From NCBI GenBank assembly GCA_028386065.3, contig JAKUCV010001538.1, positions 1 to 64,000 on the forward strand: a DNA stretch of 64,000 nt, given 5' to 3'. The stretch is from Turnera subulata (Eukaryota > Streptophyta > Magnoliopsida > Malpighiales > Passifloraceae). Every line of letters starts with the position of its first letter. Within the stretch, counting starts at the first letter, position 1. This document shows, piece after piece, positions 23,801-33,545 of the stretch. Below the pieces are notes generated by a model. The model was not told the origin of the DNA. It worked only from the letters and a program-made list of their open reading frames with translations, and did not search any database. A program made the position numbers and the translations under genes.

Positions 23801-24943
23801 TGTCCACCTTGCTTGGAGGACCCCCAAGATTTTGTAGTTTGGGCTAATGGGAAAAATGGCCTATTCTCAGTGGGAGCTGCATACAAGTACTTGAATGCAA
23901 GCAGATGGGGGGTAGAATGTAGAGTGTGGAAGGAAATATGGAATTGGAAGGGCCCTCAAAGAATTCGCTCCTTCTTGTGGCTTGTTGCGCATGATAGGCT
24001 GCTGACTAACTTGCAAAGGCAAAAGAGGGGTTTGGCTAACTCGGACCTTTGCCCATGGTGTGGAATTGGTAGCGAGAGTGTGATTCATGTACTAAGAGAT
24101 TGTGTGGAGGCAAAACTAGTGTGGACAGATTTTTTACAGGAGTTTGGTGTGTCTGATTTGTTTTTTACTGGAGATTTGTGTGCTTGGCTAGATAGTAATC
24201 TTACTAAGGGAATGGGAGTTGATAAAAAGGATGACTGGCAGGTGGTGTTTGGTGTGGTATGTTGGTTTATTTGGAAACGTAGAAACAATAGGTTTTTTGC
24301 CCCAGGTAACTCGATGCCTATTGATGTGTGTTTAAGAGCCTGCAGGCTCTTCCTTAAGGATTTGAAGGCTTGTTATAGCCGTGACAATGTTGGCAGGCAG
24401 TGTAGAGAGGAGAAGATCATTCTCTGGAAAAAGCCAAAGATGGGGTGGGTGAAATTAAACACAGATGGTGCGAGCAAAGGAAACCCAGGTCACGCTGGGA
24501 TGGGTGGGATAGTCAGAGACTCAGATGGTGCGTTCTTGGGTGCTTTTGCAGGAGGAGTGGGGTGGTGTAATGCATTGACAGCAGAGCTATGGGCTGCTAA
24601 AACTGGATTGGAATTGGCATGGGAGCTAAGGATGAGACAAGTGGAACTAGAATTGGACTCTTCTACTGCAGTTTCCTTGATCTTACAGACCCCAACTTAT
24701 ACTACTACTATGAGCATTCTGTGTAAGAAGATCAAGGAACTTTTGAACCGCGATTGGAGTGTGGAGGTGATGCATACCTATCGAGAAGCCAACTCATGTG
24801 CCGATTTCTATGCTAATAAGGGCATAGGGATGATGGGATATACCGAAAGGTATGGGGACCCCTGTAGTCACATTAGATCGCTTTTGTTTAAGGATATTAT
24901 AGGAGCTAATGACTCCAGATTTGTAACTATTGAGTGTATGTAA
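20802..24943 (+). pseudogene. LINE ORF2 (endonuclease-RT-RNase H), broken
   Basis: The frame opens at 20,802 with YWNCRGARS, stops at TAA 20,847-20,849, resumes in phase (endonuclease, with VMGDFN), shifts frame between ~21,255 and 21,298, then has TAG at 21,659-21,661 and TAA at 22,820-22,822 inside RT just before the FADD motif (about 22,860). The rest is open: a zf-RVT domain (about 23,930-24,110) and a C-terminal RNase H with NTDGASKGNPG (about 24,458), catalytic E in LTAEL and D in LELDSS. The acquired RNase H is typical of a plant L1 subgroup. Breaks are few, so the copy is not ancient. Confidence 0.9.
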
Positions 24944-24993
24944 TGAATGGCGCTAAGCCCCTGTTTTCACCCAAAAAAAAAACATGTTGGTTT

Positions 24994-25783
24994 CGATAGG
25001 TCACAACTGAATTTGTAATTTGGTGGAGGCCGTGCTGGGCGAAATAATTCCGTCAAATTGAAAAAACCAATACCTAAAAACCTAATTCCTAAATTCTTGA
25101 AATGTGGATCAGGTAGTGTTTTTTTTAAAGCATTTTCCTCAATGTGCTCATTGCAGGCAATTGTTTTTAGTGTTTTGATTCTAGTTTTATATATGCAAGT
25201 GTTGTTGAGCTATATTATCATACAGAGAGGACGAGCATATATTTAAGATCAAACTGAAGAGAAGAGATCATTTCATTGTGTGAATGTGGCTACTTTTTCT
25301 TTGAGAAGAAATATTTAAACTTATAAGAACATTTTAATAGTATATATTAAGCTGTCAAGATCGATCAGTTTTCATCGAGGGACACGTGACCTTAATTTTT
25401 TTTCCAATTATATAATATGAATGATTGTCTCCTGAAAGGGAATATTATTAAGCTAATTATAAAGGGGATCCCTTGACAATTAGAATTCGTTAATTCGTTA
25501 AAACTATGGCCATAACTTCACATTTAGAATTCAAGTTTATTTTTTACTCACCACCTGAATTTTTTTTTTCCGTCAATCAACCACCTGAACTCTTAATTTG
25601 ATTCAATTAACCCCCTCCGTTAAAAATTTTAAGCTTCAGTTAAATAATTTGACGGAATGCAGGGATGATTGATACGTTGCAATATCCTAACCGTTTAATA
25701 TTTTTCTATTATAATTTTTTAATTTTTTTGATAAAAAATAAATTAAAAAATCATATAAAAAAATATTATTACCAAAACAGAAT
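24994..25783. other. Rest of the knottin-gene flank, then unassigned DNA
   Basis: 24,994-25,115 continues the flank shared with relic copies 0 and 1. After that, to 25,783, the DNA is AT-rich with no gene or clear element end. ccacctgaa appears twice near 25,550-25,590. Confidence 0.55.
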
Positions 25784-26111
25784 TCTTTCTCTTCATCCAC
25801 CTCGCCGTCCTTTTTTTTTTTCTCTCTCTTCTTCTTCCTTTTTTTTTCCTCTTTTCTTCTTCTTCCTCCACCCACTGTCGTCTATTTTTTTTATTCCTTC
25901 TTCTTCTCCTTTCTTTTTTTTTCTCTTTTCTTTTTTCTCCCTCCTCGCCGCCATCCTCTTTTTTTTTTTCTCTCTCTCTCTTCGCCGCCATCCTTTTCTT
26001 TTTCTCTTTTCTTTTTCCTCCCCCTACCCCTCCCCCCTCCCCATTGCTTTATTCTTCTTCCCTTTCCTCTTTCTTTCTCTTTTCTTTTTCTTCCTCCTGC
26101 TCCTCCTCGTC
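25784..26111 (+). repeat. ~330-bp polypyrimidine tract
   Basis: Almost pure C/T on plus, in tttctctctctt-, ttcttcttcc- and ctcgccgcc-type runs, with only scattered purines. Both strands show long open frames (Phe/Ser/Leu-rich on plus, Lys/Arg/Glu-rich on minus) that are by-products of composition. Confidence 0.9.
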
Positions 26112-26185
26112 GCACAAACCTTCCACGCACATCTCGACCTCCCCTTCTTCCCTCATTGTCTAATTGATGGATTGGATTTCACTTA

Positions 26186-26290
26186 GGGATTGTATTAGTT
26201 TAGATTTGATTTAGAGATTGAATTAGATTAGATTTGATTTAAAGATTGGATTGGATTAGATTTGATTTAGAGATTGAATTGAAATTGATT
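26186..26290 (+). repeat. Short minisatellite of gattagatttgatttagag
   Basis: Three to four degenerate tandem units of gattagatttgatttagagattgaatt-like sequence follow the polypyrimidine tract. No coding content. Confidence 0.75.
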
Positions 26291-26385
26291 TTTTTGTATA
26301 TTTTGTGCTTTATCATCAATGAGGGAGTTTATTGGGTTGGGTATGGAGTGCGAGGGGAGAGGAGGAATGATGAAATTAAATCGTC

Positions 26386-26895
26386 TGTTAGAACCGGGAG
26401 TCGCTAGAAAACCGGGAGACAATACGCGAGGCCCAAGTGAGTTTCATACGTGTAATTAGGACACCACTCTGTTACCCAAAATCTCAAGGTAATGGGTACA
26501 CAAGTCCAGTTCACTTATATGTTACTCATATAGCCTGTATGAGTCTGTCGATACCACTCTTATCCGGAGCCACGCCTTACAACTCCAACGATACTTGGTC
26601 TGAGAGCCCAACCGCTCTTCGTTCCATATGGGGGCAGCAACCATGGGAGCATCACCATGTCGCAAACCATTCCGTCCTAGCCGAACCATCGGCTCCGCTA
26701 CCACGTGTGAGAACCGGGAGTCGCCCGAAAACCAGGGAGACAATACGCGAGGCCCAAGTGAGTTCCATACGCGTGACCAGGACACTACTCTGTAACCCAA
26801 AACCTCAAAGTATTGAGTACACGGGTCCACTTCACTTATGTTACTCACTTGGCCTCTTTCTCTCCGGTGTGGGATACACCACTCACACTTATATT

Positions 26896-26898
<3 letters not shown>
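26386..26898 (-). mobile_element. TRIM-like miniature LTR element
   Basis: Two direct repeats start TGTTAGAACCGGGAGTCGC (26,386) and TGTGAGAACCGGGAGTCGC (26,706) and share ~140 bp (gacaatacgcgaggcccaag...). Just left of the second repeat, minus reads TGGTAGCGGAGCC, the PBS also used by copia A and B. So this is a ~0.5-kb element with LTRs and PBS but no genes, on minus. The outer right edge runs into an AT microsatellite and no target duplication is visible. Confidence 0.6.

Positions 26899-26955
<57 letters not shown>
26898..26955. repeat. (AT)29 microsatellite
   Basis: Uninterrupted AT dinucleotides over 58 bp between the TRIM-like element and relic copy 3. Confidence 0.97.
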
Positions 26956-26960
<5 letters not shown>

Positions 26961-27115
26961 TATGTGTGTCTGCCCAGTGCTGCACTTGTAATAATCCTAG
27001 CTATGTTGGCCAGTTGCTAGCTAGTTTGGTTTCTGTGTCTGTGATTTCTTCTTTTTAACACTCATGTGATCATGTGATTTAATTTGAATGAATAAAAGTC
27101 ATGATGTGTTGTCGT
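26956..27115 (+). pseudogene. Relic copy 3: 3' UTR of a duplicated knottin gene
   Basis: From gtctgcccagtgctgcact to cgtctttg this matches the 3' UTR of the intact gene (18,733-18,905), including tagtttggtttctgtgtctg and the AATAAA signal. No coding part precedes it: the match begins at the AT microsatellite, so the coding region was deleted or replaced by the TRIM-like DNA. Confidence 0.85.
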
Positions 27116-28347
27116 CTTTGTGTGGCTGCCTGCCACAAATTAAACCTCCCATGCATCATCATCTGCTAGCGCGTTGTTTACTCACACTCGCTCTTAAACT
27201 TTTTTTTTTCTTTTTCTTGGAGGATTTCTATATATACGATGTATGAATTCCCAATCCTAAATCCTAACCCGTTTGATTGTGACCTCTTCGTTGGCTTCCA
27301 CTCCATAGGGTTTGAGTAAGTCATGGACCTTTCCCTTGTCACTGACCACCAAGGCCAGGCCGAGGTATTTGTCATTTTAGTATTTCACAACTCATGGACT
27401 TTCGGTGGCGTGGAGTGCAAGTCCCATGTTTCTGTCTATGTTGTTGGCCTGATACGCAGCCCGCAAAAGATGCTATTGATTGGGGGGATATTGGACTAAT
27501 TAGCTTTGTCATTTCCATAGGATTAAGATGGGCCTGACCAAACCATGTCCCGGTCTTTTCTGTTAAAAGTCCAACAAAAGAGACGGCAGTTTTTTTTTAC
27601 CATTCATCCTGAATCTGAAATCTACTTAGGCAAGTAAGCTAAACTAGGAATAGGACTAAGCTAGCTAGGTATTAAAAATTATACCTATACTTTTTAAAGT
27701 GTATTAGCCCTTTTATTCTGCTACACTGTAGTAGGCCTTCTATCCACCTACAGTCCCCGTGGAGAAGGGTGCAAATTCATCAAAATGTTTCTCCAAATTT
27801 GGCAAATAGGCTACAGGCAATTACGCTTTTTTTTTTGATGCTAGGCAATTACGCTTTGATTAGACATCAACAAATAATGAGCTAGCTACTCTATTATCAT
27901 GTGACAATTTATTTCCTCTAGGCATTTTCTATGTATGCAGCAACCTAGCACTTGTATTTGTTTTGTGCATTGAAGCTATATAATGATAAGCCATTAATAG
28001 AAATACATGCATACCAGCATATATATTTCTAATTTGCAATACTCATCAATTAGTAATATGACAATATAATTCTGTACATGAAGCACATTGAAATTTTGCT
28101 GTGTTTCCTATTGATCTCCTCATCAATGGTACCTCGTCACCAGTAAAAATCAACAATTAGAAGCGATAATATTGCTCCAGAGGATCTAGCTAGCTAGCTA
28201 GCCATCACATAAGCATAACAATTAATTATACCATCAATCAAAAGTAGAGCGAATTAATTAATCTGTGATGATGACTAATTAACCAGCTAACATCCTCCTA
28301 AATGATCTAATTAATTAATTAGAACCCAGTTAACTAATACGTGAACT
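27116..28347. other. Intergenic DNA 3' of the EPFL6-like gene
   Basis: Single-copy DNA with no credible ORF. It contains one micro-insertion (27,815-27,857). The last ~100 bp should hold the EPFL6-like 3' UTR (minus strand). Confidence 0.55.
27815..27857 (-). repeat. Micro-insertion 1 with 15-bp direct repeats
   Basis: aggcaattacgcttt occurs at 27,815-27,829 and 27,843-27,857 around a 13-bp insert (tttttttgatgct). On minus this is agcatc followed by poly-A: a retroposed tail with target duplication. Confidence 0.75.
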
Positions 28348-30170
28348 CTATGGCATGTATAACTTGTTCCCACACTTGCACCTCCATGCTTCTGGGTAAT
28401 ATTCAGCCGTCACCGGCGTCCCGGGTGGCACCGGCACGTGCACCGGCTTGCATGGCGTGCATTTGCCGCACTTGGACGAGCAACGCGGCGGCGATGACCC
28501 TGGTCCCCCTAAAAACCTCCTTGCCAAGGCCAAAGAGCTCCCCTTAATAATCTCATTTTGGTTCTCAAAACCCTATACACAAACCAAAAAGTAAATAAGT
28601 GATCATTTCATATTTTACCATGCATGTAACGCATACACAAGAAAACCCATATTTCTCTTTTCCTTAATGGTAGGTTTACATCAATGATAAGTAGCTATCA
28701 GCTGTTTTTTTTTTTTTTCACAGTCAAATGTCATAATAATATCAATCATGGGTTCACATAAAATTTTGAAACAGTAAATGTTATTAGTTGTAAATTTCTC
28801 GAGGGTTCCACTAGATACATTTTTTTTCCTTTGTCGGAAATGGTTCCACTAGATATGACAAGACACCACCATATCTATACCAAACAAATATTTTAACACA
28901 CACTAAGTACTAGTAAAGTAACAACAAAAACAGTGAACTTCACGAGAAGAGAGGAGGGCTTAGGATTCAGGGTACAGGGAGCATGGATGCGATTAAGGTG
29001 CTGACCACTGGTGGTGGCCCAAGTTACCAAAGATTCAGTCTAATGGCGACAAAATGACTAAGAAAATTATATACATAAAAATAATTTCTAGGTGCAGGCT
29101 AACGTGTACCAAAGTTAGGGTAATAGTAGTAGTAGTAGTAGTAGTAGTGTGGTTTAATTAGCTAGTAGGATTACATGATTGATTTAGTGAGAGGAGGAAA
29201 GGATAGATGATGGTAATAGTAGCCCTATGAAAAGGGACCACAACTGTCCTTTGCGTGTTTTGTTGTGTCTGATCGTGGGTTCTTCCACGAATCATCAGAC
29301 GGCTAAGAAATGGTGGACAGGAAGGGGGTCAGGGGCAAAAGATTGGATTTTGCCACTATTTTTGGCACATATTAGCTAGCCTACTGTGTTTGTGTTTGGT
29401 GGTGGTGATGATGACTCAGAATTTTCAGATTCAGATTCACAAGAATATAAAAGAAAAGATGAAAAAAAAGGTGGTCTTGTTGTAGTTTTTTTTTTTTGAA
29501 CAAGTCTTGTTGTAGTTGTTGTTCTAAAGAGTGTCACACCTATATAGGCCCAGTTTCTTGCAACATTATTATATATGAGAGCTAGCTAACAAGACATACA
29601 ATCACAGTTTGCTTTCGACAAAAAAAAAAATCACCTTCGACAAAAAAAAAATAAAAAAAAATCACAGTTTGCCCCTTGATCTTAATTAATTTGACCCTTT
29701 AACTAATTTGAGTAATTAAAATGGCAAATCATGGATATATAGTATTATGCAACCTAGATGATCGATCGAGGTTCTAGTTACTAATTTGTAAGGAAGCAAT
29801 CATACCTGAAAATGCAAATCAGCTTTACCAGACAATGTGCAGCTGATCTCTGCAAGCAAGAGATGAGTTAGATAATTTGGTTTGCAAGAATTGCTCTAAT
29901 GATGAGAAGATCATTATACACTTGAACACAATTTCATGTGTTGAGATGATAATCAAGATGAGTTTTTCAAGAAATGATCATGCATGACCATGTAATAATC
30001 AATAAATCAAAAACAGAAGAGAGATTAAAAGAAAAAGAGAGAGTAGGATATGTATATATATGCTTACCGAGAGATGTAGTTGTGGAAGAGGAGGAGCTGA
30101 AGAAGAGTGCAAAAATGGAGAAGAAGAAGAAGGAGACACAGCAAGCCAATCTCTTCCTCTTCCACTCCAT
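28348..30170 (-). CDS. EPFL6: EPF-like secreted peptide, EPFL6/CHALLAH type (3 exons)
   Basis: Exons 30,068-30,170, 29,806-29,849 and 28,348-28,572 join in phase through GT-AG introns to give 123 residues. Residues ~8-30 are a signal peptide (CVSFFFFSIFALFF). The mature C-terminus has six Cys in EPF order (CSSKCGKCTPC ... WRCKCG) and ends CGNKLYMP, diagnostic of the EPFL4/5/6 subgroup; the long PVPPGTPVTAEYYPEAW loop fits EPFL6 best. These apoplastic peptides bind ERECTA-family receptor kinases and control stem/inflorescence growth and stomatal patterning. Translation should start at ATG 30,170; the TTG just upstream is not a start. Exon 2 is only 44 nt. The large intron 2 holds three micro-insertions. 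A DUF641 gene and OFP17 follow, as in Arabidopsis. Confidence 0.92.
28804..28855. repeat. Micro-insertion 2 with 14-bp direct repeats (EPFL6 intron 2)
   Basis: ggttccactagata is at 28,804-28,817 and 28,842-28,855 around a 24-bp insert containing tttttttt and a ttgtcggaaa end. Confidence 0.75.
29124..29148. repeat. (TAG)8 microsatellite in EPFL6 intron 2
   Basis: Eight uninterrupted TAG/AGT trinucleotide units. Confidence 0.95.
29474..29517 (-). repeat. Micro-insertion 3 with 14-bp direct repeats (EPFL6 intron 2)
   Basis: gtcttgttgtagtt is at 29,474-29,487 and 29,504-29,517, flanking a 16-bp insert of ten T plus gaacaa (ttgttc-A10 on minus). Confidence 0.8.
29601..29672 (+). repeat. Micro-insertion 4 with 12-bp direct repeats (EPFL6 intron 2)
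   Basis: atcacagtttgc is at 29,601-29,612 and 29,661-29,672 around a 48-bp insert. The insert itself holds two ttcgac-poly-A units separated by atcacc, which suggests a second event inside the first. Confidence 0.75.
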
Positions 30171-31095
30171 CAATAGATGTAAGAGAAGAAGAAGTATCCT
30201 CCAAGAAGACTAATATACTATATATCTTTGATGAGGAACTACCTACTGATACATATATGCTCTCACTCGCTCTCACTTCCCCTTTCTTGGACTACTACTG
30301 TTGATGTAAAATATTCTTCTTCAGGACATGAACATCCTTAGCACGTACAACTATACCATATATGCAAGAAGAAGTGTCCTCTTGTCGGAGGAACAATACA
30401 ACATAAATATCCTATAGCTAGTGAGGTTTTGTTTACATATATGAGCCTCACTTGCTTTTCTCTCTGGGCAGAATCTTGGCAAATAGTAGTAGTGGGTGAG
30501 TTGAGGCTTAGTGGGAGTGGTTGCGGTGAAGATGGAAAAAAGAGCAGTGCAGGCAGCAGCAGAGGTGATGGTACGGCCAGTGGTAGCAGATAGATAGATA
30601 GAGAGAGAGAGAGATCTTTAGTAGAAAGAAAGCGTGGTATTTGATGTATTTAATTTGCTGTAACAGCAGCAGCAAGAATATTACTATGTAGTAGTAGTAG
30701 TGTAATGTTCGTATGTGTGTTTTTTGAGGAAAAAAGAGAGGGACAGGAATGGATATAGAGTGAGAGAGAGAAGGGGAGGGTTTTATGGTATATATGAAAA
30801 CTATATTGCAGATAGTCGGTTCCTAAGTATTGCCATGTTTGAGTGTTGGATTCTTTTGCAGGCTTTTGTTTTCTTACAGTGTTTCAACGTTTTCCAGACC
30901 CAGAAAGAAATATATATTATACTACCTAAGATTGCTGCTCCTGCCCCTTCCCTTCCCTTTCTCTCTGCTCTGCTCTCCTCCTGTCACGCCACTCTTTAAC
31001 CTCTTTTTTTCTTTTCTTTTTTTTAGATGGGGAGGGGGTTTACTTGTTGACCCTCACACCTCATACATACACTTCTTAATCTGCTTTATTGCTTC
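30171..31095 (-). promoter_or_regulatory. Upstream region of the EPFL6-like gene
   Basis: About 925 bp up to copia C2. It contains a GAGAGAGA run (30,600-30,613), tagtagtagtag (about 30,692) and several imperfect repeats of aagaagaagtatcctc (30,187 and 30,366). No TATA box stands out on minus. Copia C2 inserted beyond this, so the distal promoter is transposon DNA. Confidence 0.4.
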
Positions 31096-31100
31096 CCCTT

Positions 31101-31262
31101 TGTTACCTTAACAGTGTATCATGTACATTATATATATCCAGTATTTACTGGACAGAAGAATCGATGAAAAGAACGGTTCCTCCATTTTTTCTCAGCTCAT
31201 CCTCCCTCAATCCATCTTCCCTTTCCTCCATTTCTTCCTCAAATCTTTATTTATTTATAACA
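31101..31262 (+). repeat. 5' LTR of copia C2, with internal deletion
   Basis: It begins TGTTA and then jumps to CCTTAACAG, whereas the 3' LTR has ~38 extra bases between these points. The remainder (cagtgtatcatgtacatta...ttatttataaca) is almost identical to 37,200-37,357. Confidence 0.88.
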
Positions 31263-31379
31263 CATTATCAGCACGATGATCATCTACCCAGGGAAGAAAT
31301 GAAAAACAAAACTCAGAAACTGAAAAAAATGGAAAACGATAAAAAGGTCATCACCTTGTTTCCTCTCACGGTTACTGTT

Positions 31380-31960
31380 CACCGTGAGACGTTCCGGGCA
31401 GTTGCTTGTCTCACCGTCGGCACCGGGCTCTTCCCCTCTTCGTCACCGACTCAACAGCACCGCCCTCGCCCGTTGCCGCCACCGGACGCGCCTCCCAGAT
31501 GCAACGACCCGACGGCGGAACCCGGCAACCCGCCTTCCACTCGTCGGGTCTTCTCTTCCTGCACGCGACAGCCGCCGCTCCTGCCAACGCCGCGCCGCCC
31601 GCATCCTTCCCTCGCCACTGTCGGCCTCTCACGCCCCGCCTTGTCCCGCCACCGTTGCTCCTATCGTCGGGCCGCGGCTAGAACCCGAGAGGGTCTCGGG
31701 TCGAAGCACAACACCTCGCCACCTCGCCGCCTTGCCAGTCTCCTCAGTCACCCATTGTCGCCTGCACCGCCGCGTCGTTCCTGCTCGTCGCCGCGCGCCG
31801 CCGCCTGCGCCTCACGAGGGGAGCTCGAGGTTGAAGACGACCCCGACCCGGATGTGTGAACCGGTCGCGTGTTTGGTTCGGGTTTTGACCCGCTGTTCTG
31901 AGCTAGGCCGGGCGGGCTGGGCTGGGCACATGGGCTGGCTGGCTTGGGCCTGATTGGCAC
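31380..31960. other. GC-rich patch in copia C2
   Basis: Cytosine-rich, Arg/Pro/Ser-rich in translation, open in several frames by composition only. Counterpart of 16,600-17,160 in C1. It ends with ggctgggctgggcacatgggct-like repeats leading into the ggccca region. No domain recognised. Confidence 0.6.
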
Positions 31961-32179
31961 TGTGCAATGGGTTTTCGACCGGCACTGTTCATGCCCAGCC
32001 TGGATTTTTTTAAAAAAAAAGGTAGAGAAGAAAGAAAAAGAGAGAAAAAGAAAAAAATGAAGAAAAGGGGAGAGGATGGAAATATATATACTGGAATAGT
32101 AACCGGATATTAATATGCTATATATTATATATTATTGCTGAAAGATTTATCGAGTAAGCATATTTTACGTTTTTTTATT

Positions 32180-32680
32180 TAAATTCCGATTGGGCTATTA
32201 AAAGGCCCATCGCATTTAATTTTCCTACACGGTGAACAGTGATTTTCGCCGGAATCTGGCGACCGTGAACAGTATTCGGTCGGAATCCGGCGAACCCAGA
32301 AGTGTTTGACCGGAATCCGACGTCTCGAGATTTTCCCGACAAGCCCAGAAGTGTTTGGCAGGAATTCGATACCTTGGGTTTTTTCCCGGCAAGCCCGGAA
32401 GACTATTGTATTTTTATTTACTTTCATTTATATTAAATTTGGGCTCATAATAGGCCCATTGTACTTAATTTCTCGTTTTAATTTCTTTACGATTTTATTG
32501 GGCTCGTATAAGGCCCATCGCAATTGTTTTACGATAATTTAATTATTATTGGACTAATTTTTAAAAGGCCCATTGCATTTAATTTTAGTCATTTATTTTT
32601 GGGCTAATTTATGTAAGGCCCATCACTTTTAATTTTTTCGGTTATTTAATTCTTTATTGGGCTAATTAACGAAATGCTCA
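32180..32680. repeat. Dispersed gggc(t)...aaggcccat motif series in C2
   Basis: At least six copies of a motif pairing ttgggct with aaggcccat at ~15-20 bp occur (about 32,190, 32,440, 32,500, 32,550, 32,600, 32,655), separated by AT-rich spacers. They are inverted-repeat-like (gggc/gccc). The same occurs in C1 at 16,140-16,280. Confidence 0.75.
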
Positions 32681-32795
32681 TGTTTATTTCTTTCATTTTC
32701 GTCTTTAATTTTATTTAAATTATGTTATTCAAGATCCTTATAATTTCCAGAAGAAATTTATGGATATCAAATGCGGACAGAAATTTACATGATAA

Positions 32796-33317
32796 TAGTC
32801 TGGAAGACTAAATATAAGAGTCCAGCAGACTCAATAAAAGAAAATAAAACGAAGACTGGAAGTCTTACCGTTCAAAAGATCCTGAAGATCCTTCAAAGGA
32901 AAATCGAAAATAAAAACTATTACCACCAGAAGATGGGAATTATATAACCACCAGAAGGTGGATATTATACTTGCTTATCCTAAAGGAGCAATTCATTTTA
33001 TATTCAATTTATTTTATGTTCAGTTTAAATTATTATGCATTGCAATTTATTTTATTTACTTTTCAGTACTTAATAATTGTTTCTAGAATAATGTCTCAAG
33101 CATTAGTCTCGAAGACAATGCCAAATTGACATCTACAGGGGGAGAATTATATGTGTGGATGTCAATATAACATATTATGACATCTCGAAATGAGGAAAAG
33201 ATTAACATGCTCCAGAAGAGCATAAATCCGAATATGTTCCTGAAGAACGCATGTTTTAAATATGATCTAGAAGATCGTATATTTATGCTCTGGAAGAGCA
33301 TATACTCTTGAAGAGTA
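32796..33317. repeat. Mini-hairpin cluster in copia C2, leader side
   Basis: Stem-loops with 5-nt loops: TAGTC-TGGAA-GACTA (32,796), GAGTC-CAGCA-GACTC (32,818), AAGAC-TGGAA-GTCTT (32,852), GATC-CTGAA-GATC (32,878), CCACC-AGAA-GGTGG (32,948), ATGCTC-CAGAA-GAGCAT (33,207), GTTC-CTGAA-GAAC (33,236), GATC-TAGAA-GATC (33,264), ATGCTC-TGGAA-GAGCAT (33,285), TACTC-TTGAA-GAGTA (33,303). Loops mostly follow NNGAA; stems differ but stay paired. Confidence 0.88.
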
Positions 33318-33545
33318 CAGACACCCCTAGTAATAAAATGAATTATTATGGATCCCGATGAATTGACTCTGATCTATTCCCTGAAGCGAATAAAACAGTA
33401 TAATTATTTGTGCCTGTGGGCATAAATGAGAAAATAAATGGAAAAGGCTCAAAGCAAACATGCATATTATTATTACATAAACGGATACATAACTGGAGAA
33501 CATTCAAAGAGGAATGGTTCCCATACATATGTTTTAAACAGTAAT

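Larger units (their letters stand above)
18975..24980 (+). mobile_element. Full-length L1-type LINE with 13-bp target duplication
   Basis: AACATGTTGGTTT is present at 18,962-18,974 and again at 24,981-24,993, directly after a 3' A-tract. The uninterrupted site exists in relic copy 1 (about 1,073). Between lie ORF1 (DUF4283 and zinc knuckle) and ORF2 (endonuclease, RT, zf-RVT, RNase H), the plant L1 layout. The element is ~6.0 kb and seems complete at the 5' end, but both ORFs carry breaks. Confidence 0.93.

Noticed and set aside
25665..26130. Phe/Ser-rich or Lys/Arg-rich proteins
   Set aside because: Composition by-product of the polypyrimidine tract; all frames are open there.
26437..27058. 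A 184-codon gene across the TRIM-like element and AT microsatellite
   Set aside because: The frame crosses two LTR-like repeats and an (AT)n run encoding alternating Ile/Tyr; no support.
29967..30067. Extension of EPFL6 exon 1 as a 68-residue standalone protein
   Set aside because: A GT donor at 30,067 joins in phase to a 44-nt exon and the EPF domain exon; the read-through part is intron.
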